A stretch of DNA of 64,000 nt from Streptomyces sp. LUP47B. GTDB taxonomy: Bacteria > Actinomycetota > Actinomycetes > Streptomycetales > Streptomycetaceae. The stretch's first letter is position 1. Every line of letters starts with the position of its first letter. A model generated the notes under the pieces. It made no database searches, was not told the DNA's origin, and was given only the letters and a program-made list of their open reading frames with translations. Below, piece after piece: positions 60,479 through 64,000 of this stretch. Both the position numbers and the translations under genes were made by a program. Location of the stretch: NCBI RefSeq assembly GCF_001746295.1, contig NZ_MJAH01000005.1:179723-243722 (forward strand), given 5' to 3'.

Positions 60479-60499
60479 CTGCCGTCCGAATTTCGGCAG
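60479..60499. promoter_or_regulatory. Dyad upstream of the solute-binding protein gene
   Basis: CTGCCG (60479-60484) and CGGCAG (60494-60499) flank CCGAATTTCGG-like inner symmetry. It lies 17-37 bases upstream of the GTG start and could be an operator or a leader hairpin. Confidence 0.4.
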
Positions 60500-60678
60500 A
60501 AACGTACGGAGTGCTGCCCCGACCAGAACCATCCCGAAAGCGCGTTGTTGCCCAAATGTTCTATGCCGACGGTGTCGTCCCGGTGTGTCCGCCCCCATGG
60601 GACCGACGAAGCGCCTTCTCGATCGCCCCTGTGACGCTTCCGTGATGCCGGCTCCCGCAGCCCCAGCGGCGGTGCGGC

Positions 60679-62058
60679 TCAGCCCCAGGCCCCCACCGGC
60701 ACAAAGGAACTGTCCTGCCGGAACAGATCCGTCCCGGCCGTCCGCTCGACCCGGAGTTGGTAGTTGTAGTGGCGCAGGTAGTACCCGGGGTAGTTGTACG
60801 ACTCCCAGCGGATCGCGCCCGAGGACGAGCCCGTGCGGGCGATGAACGTCGCGTCCTTGGCGAAGGTCGACGTGCCGTCGTTGGCGTCGAAGCGCGCACG
60901 GAAGTCCCAGTGGCGCAAATAGTTGCCGGCGGAGTCGCGGAAGGAGTAGCCGTTCGAGTCGGCGAGGCCCGCGACAACCGTGAAGGTGGCCGCCGACTTC
61001 TCGGCGGCCGTGCTGGAGGCGGTCACCACCGGGAGGTTGAGCAGCGAGGACTGCGCCTGCCAGTAGCGCGTCGAGTAGTTGGCCGACTGGAAGGACCGCG
61101 TGACGTTCTTCGCGAGCGAAGGCCCGCCGGACACCGTCTCCTTGATGACCGTGAAGTGCCGGGCGGTGCCGGAGACCACCGGCAGCGCGGTCGGGGCGGA
61201 CCACGTCGCGAACGTGTCGTAGCTGTCGCTGTAGTAGTAGGTGCCGTCGCCGTAGCCGTCGAAGAAGATCCGCCAGCCGCCGTTGTCGAGCGGGATCACG
61301 GACGGGCCCTCGCGATAGCTGCCCCAGCCCGCCCAGTCGCCGGTCCGGGAGATCGTGTAGGGGCCGGTGAGCGAGGAAGCCGTCGCGTACTCGATGTACT
61401 TCGCTGTCTCGTTCTTCGTGAAGGCGTGGTACGTCGAGCCGGTCCTCACGATGTACGTGTCGATGTGGTTCGAGCCGATCCCGGACAGGGCCACCGGCGA
61501 ACTCCAGGCCGTCAGCGCCGAGTTCGTCGCCTTCAGCCGGTACGGCGTGAAGATCCACTCGTCACTGGTGACCGAGCAGGACACGATGACGTTCACGCTG
61601 CCGTCGCTGTCGACGAACCACTCCGGCGCCCACGCACGGGACAGGTTGGTGATCGGGACCGTGTAGTCGTACAGGAAGGTCCAGTTGGCCCGGTCGGAGC
61701 TCCGCGCGAAACCGATGGTGGTACTGACGTCCTGCCAGGTGTGGGTCGTGTACGTCAGGTAGTAGTAGCCGTCGGTGTGCTTGAAGACGCTCGCGTCGCG
61801 GATTCTGTTGCTGGGCGGTGTGAAGGCGGAGGACTTGAGCAGCCGGAAGTCCGTGGCGTCGTCGGACTGGTAGACGTTCACGGTCCCGTCGTTGCTGTTG
61901 AGGAACGGCACGATCGTGTAGCGCGTCGCGGAACCGCTCGGCGGGGCGGCGGCGAAGGCCGCGCCGGGCAGTTCACCCAGCAGGACGGCCGAGGCCGGCA
62001 GGGCCGCCAGCGCGCGCAGCAGCGTGCGGCGGGACGGCGTGGGGGGTCGTGTGCTCAC
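60679..62058 (-). CDS. Tat-exported GH43-type arabinosidase/xylosidase with AbfB domain
   Basis: Secreted glycoside hydrolase of 459 residues. Twin-arginine signal PSRRTLLRALAALPASAVLL. A five-bladed propeller catalytic part follows, with DASVFKHTDGYYYLTYTTHT, WAPEWFVDSDGSVNVIVSCS and YREGPSVIPLDNGGWRIFFD. The C-terminal arabinose-binding AbfB (CBM42) domain shows SFRDSAGNYLRHWDFRARFD and ESYNYPGYYLRHYNYQLRVE, each with the repeat's xYLRH core. It probably acts on arabinose-substituted plant polysaccharide. GTG 62058 has GGGAGAG upstream. A dyad sits at 62122. Confidence 0.82.
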   Translation of the reverse strand: MSTRPPTPSRRTLLRALAALPASAVLLGELPGAAFAAAPPSGSATRYTIVPFLNSNDGTVNVYQSDDATDFRLLKSSAFTPPSNRIRDASVFKHTDGYYYLTYTTHTWQDVSTTIGFARSSDRANWTFLYDYTVPITNLSRAWAPEWFVDSDGSVNVIVSCSVTSDEWIFTPYRLKATNSALTAWSSPVALSGIGSNHIDTYIVRTGSTYHAFTKNETAKYIEYATASSLTGPYTISRTGDWAGWGSYREGPSVIPLDNGGWRIFFDGYGDGTYYYSDSYDTFATWSAPTALPVVSGTARHFTVIKETVSGGPSLAKNVTRSFQSANYSTRYWQAQSSLLNLPVVTASSTAAEKSAATFTVVAGLADSNGYSFRDSAGNYLRHWDFRARFDANDGTSTFAKDATFIARTGSSSGAIRWESYNYPGYYLRHYNYQLRVERTAGTDLFRQDSSFVPVGAWG

Positions 62059-62121
62059 GGGCGGCTCTCCCTCGAACAGGAACAAGGCGCGACTCTGCCG
62101 TCGACCTGCACGTCCGGCATA

Positions 62122-62136
62122 CCGAACGAAGTTCGG
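62122..62136. promoter_or_regulatory. Inverted repeat upstream of the GH43-AbfB gene
   Basis: CCGAAC and GTTCGG arms around GAA, about 65 bases upstream of the start codon. It is a candidate operator. The regulator is not identified. Confidence 0.45.
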
Positions 62137-62323
62137 GAAGTCGATCAGAAGGTAGGACTGTGACCGGTACGCGTCAATGCTTCGCGCACGACCTGGTGAG
62201 CCCTGTGTGAAAGCTGTGCCACCCGCACGGCCGCCACTCCGGCCCGGCACGTTCCGGAGAAGCGCTTTCCGACGTTACCGTTCGGTAGGCAACGTCGACC
62301 CGGAGTCCCGGAGGTGCCCCCGT

Positions 62324-63748
62324 ATGACGCACGACCGTTCCGCAGGCCTGGTGGAGACCGCCCGCGCACTGGCCGACGGCACGATCACCTCCCGGGCCCT
62401 CGTCGAAGAGGCCCTTGCGCGGATCGAGACGTCCCAGGCCGTGCTCAACGCCTTCCGGATCGTACGGACGAAGGCCGCTCTCGCCGAGGCCGAGGCCGCG
62501 GACGCCCAACTGGCCGCCGGGGTGCGCAAGCCGCTGCTCGGGGTGCCCGTCGCCGTCAAGGACGACATGGATGTGGCCGGTGAACCCACCGCGTTCGGCT
62601 GCCGGGGAGAGTTCCCGGCGGTCGCCCGGGACGGCGAGGCGGTACGGCGGCTGCGCGCGGCCGGGGCCGTGATCATCGGCAAGACCAACACCTGCGAGTT
62701 CGGGCAGTGGCCGTTCACCGAGGGGCCCGCCTTCGGCGCGACGCGCAATCCGTGGAGCCCGGAGCACACGCCGGGCGGCTCGTCCGGCGGGTCCGCCGCT
62801 GCCGTCGCCGCGGGTCTGGTGCCCGCAGCGCTCGGCTCGGACGGGGCGGGTTCGGTACGGATCCCCGCCTCCTGGACCCACCTGGTCGGCATCAAACCCC
62901 AGCGCGGCCGTATCTCGACCTGGCCGCGCGGCGAGTCCTTCCAGGGCATCACCGTCAACGGCACGCTCGCCCGCACGGTCGCCGACGCGGCCCTCCTCCT
63001 CGACGCGGCGGCCGGCAACCACGCCCTGGACCCGCACCGCCCGCCCGCCGTCGACGCCTCGGCGGCGATCGGCCGCGACCCCGGCCGGCTGCGCATCGCG
63101 CTCGCCCTGAAGCCGCCGTTCACCGCGCTGCCCGCCCGGCTCCAGCCGGAGGTGCGGGCACGGACCGTCGAACTGGCCGAAAAGCTGAGCGACTTGGGCC
63201 ACACGGTCGAGGAGGCGGATCCGCCGTACGGGCAGATCGGGCTCACCTTCATCCCGCGCGCCACGGCCGGTATCGCCGAACGGGTCCGCGAGGCGCCCTT
63301 CCCCGCGCTCCTCGATCGCCGTACCCGGGACGCGGCCCGGCTCGGGGGACTGCTCGGCGGGGTCCCGCTGCGGGTGGCGCGGCGCGCGGAGGCGGTCCTG
63401 CACCGCCGTATCGGCGGGTTCTTCACGTCGTACGACGTCGTCCTCGCCCCGACGACGGCCGCTCCCCCGCCGCGCATCGGGGCGATGCTGGAGCTGGGCG
63501 GGCTGGCCACGGACCGCGCGATGATCGCGGCCTGTCCCTACGCCTGGCCCTGGAACGTGCTGGGGTGGCCCGGGGTCAATGTGCCCGCCGGGTTCGTCGG
63601 CGGCGGGCTGCCCGTCGGGGCGCAGTTGCTCGGCCCCGCGAACAGCGAGCCGCTCCTGCTGTCGCTCGCGGCGCAGTTGGAGGCGGAGCTGCGCTGGCAC
63701 GAGGTCTGGCCCGAACCTCGCGTGGGCGCGGATTCACCGGTCGGGTGA
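62324..63748 (+). CDS. Amidase (amidase signature family)
   Basis: Amide hydrolase of 474 residues with the Ser-cisSer-Lys triad: lysine in VPVAVKDDMDVAGEPTA, first Ser in HTPGGSSGGSAAAVAAG, nucleophile Ser in SDGAGSVRIPASWTHLVGIK. The C-terminal part has YDVVLAPTTAAPPPRIGAM. No signal peptide or GatA-specific partner genes are seen, so it is a stand-alone amidase rather than part of the tRNA amidotransferase. ATG 62324 follows GGAGGT. The substrate is unknown. Confidence 0.92.
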   Translation: MTHDRSAGLVETARALADGTITSRALVEEALARIETSQAVLNAFRIVRTKAALAEAEAADAQLAAGVRKPLLGVPVAVKDDMDVAGEPTAFGCRGEFPAVARDGEAVRRLRAAGAVIIGKTNTCEFGQWPFTEGPAFGATRNPWSPEHTPGGSSGGSAAAVAAGLVPAALGSDGAGSVRIPASWTHLVGIKPQRGRISTWPRGESFQGITVNGTLARTVADAALLLDAAAGNHALDPHRPPAVDASAAIGRDPGRLRIALALKPPFTALPARLQPEVRARTVELAEKLSDLGHTVEEADPPYGQIGLTFIPRATAGIAERVREAPFPALLDRRTRDAARLGGLLGGVPLRVARRAEAVLHRRIGGFFTSYDVVLAPTTAAPPPRIGAMLELGGLATDRAMIAACPYAWPWNVLGWPGVNVPAGFVGGGLPVGAQLLGPANSEPLLLSLAAQLEAELRWHEVWPEPRVGADSPVG

Positions 63749-63774
63749 GCATCCCTGGCCCGTACCCTGTGACC

Positions 63775-63993
63775 ATGGACGATGCGTCGATGGTCGGGCT
63801 CATGGGGCGGGTCACGGGGGCGATCGGGCCGGGGCTCGTCGGCGAGGTGATCGTCCGGGTCCGGGGCGGCGCCGAGCACTTCCTCGCCTACCCCGCCTCC
63901 GGCACGGACCGGATCGAGCGGGGGACGGTGGTGATGGTGGTGGAGTACCTGCCGCCGAGGACGGTCTACGTCCAGGCGGCGTACGACAGTTGA
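63775..63993 (+). CDS. NfeD-like small OB-fold protein
   Basis: Protein of 72 residues starting MDDASMVGLMGRVTGAIGPG and containing HFLAYPASGTDRIERGTVVM. This is the OB-fold tail domain of NfeD-like proteins (GxxGxa...v.v.G..w.A). In Streptomyces such a short gene usually stands directly before a flotillin/SPFH gene, which would start just beyond the right edge. It likely helps organise membrane microdomains. It has no membrane helix of its own. Confidence 0.72.
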   Translation: MDDASMVGLMGRVTGAIGPGLVGEVIVRVRGGAEHFLAYPASGTDRIERGTVVMVVEYLPPRTVYVQAAYDS

Positions 63994-64000
63994 GCCTGCT

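Noticed and set aside
62255..62271. AAGCGCTT core as a CebR/LacI operator before the amidase
   Set aside because: The symmetry breaks after eight bases and no sugar genes are driven from it.

Overview
The window is high-GC actinobacterial DNA, almost certainly from a Streptomyces chromosome. The reasons are strong G/C at third codon positions, GTG starts, many four-base ATGA or GTGA gene overlaps, and typical Streptomyces families: a nitrate-sensing-type sensor kinase, a SCO2400-like zinc-ribbon protein, DUF2630, a LAL-type LuxR regulator, twin-arginine exported hydrolases and a small NfeD-like protein. No rRNA, tRNA, CRISPR array, IS element or origin was recognised.

Layout. 1-8.5 kb: the end of a SpoIIE-type phosphatase, a sensor-like histidine kinase, an aldo/keto reductase, a VOC protein, a binding protein without signal peptide, two broken MarR genes, and a sugar locus (GH1 beta-glucosidase, a GH43 stub, a LacI regulator with a perfect palindrome upstream of the GH1 gene). 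8.6-10.3 kb: malic enzyme. 10.4-15.8 kb: a glycopeptide-resistance island with vanK (FemX type) and vanHAX on the + strand and a murF paralogue on the - strand. No vanR, vanS or vanJ is present, although three copies of one promoter module drive vanK, murF and vanHAX. 15.8-25 kb: an amidohydrolase plus APC permease with a divergent TetR, a Ser/Thr-rich zinc-ribbon protein, a Tat-exported SGNH esterase, a TIM-barrel amidohydrolase and phosphoglucomutase. 25-31.6 kb: TetR, DUF2630, a perhydrolase-like alpha/beta hydrolase, a MoaF-like protein, an area of decayed genes, an SDR enzyme and a DHA2 drug-efflux pump. 32-35.4 kb: a coupled four-gene cluster (GNAT, FAD monooxygenase, half-size ketosynthase, JmjC/cupin). 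35.7-38.8 kb: a WD40 protein and a DUF3592 membrane protein.

39.3-55.5 kb is the metabolic centre: a HisC-type aromatic aminotransferase, an inactive-looking PaaN paralogue, an Lrp regulator, a 2-oxoacid dehydrogenase (E1 alpha, E1 beta, E2), then paaN, thiolase, paaF, paaH, paaG and paaABCDE. Together they could carry phenylalanine through phenylpyruvate to phenylacetyl-CoA and on to TCA intermediates. No paaK ligase is seen, so the oxoacid dehydrogenase may supply phenylacetyl-CoA directly (inference).

55.5-64 kb: a small membrane protein, a LAL regulator, an extracellular solute-binding lipoprotein, a secreted GH43 enzyme with an arabinose-binding (AbfB) domain, an amidase and an NfeD-like protein.

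Most notable: (i) the triplicated van promoter, which at vanK and murF has carried the start of vanH along as a tiny leader ORF overlapping the real GTG start; (ii) the phenylalanine-degradation cluster with an oxoacid dehydrogenase in place of PaaK; (iii) the four-gene cluster with a ketosynthase lacking its catalytic histidines; (iv) the PaaN paralogue without its catalytic cysteine.
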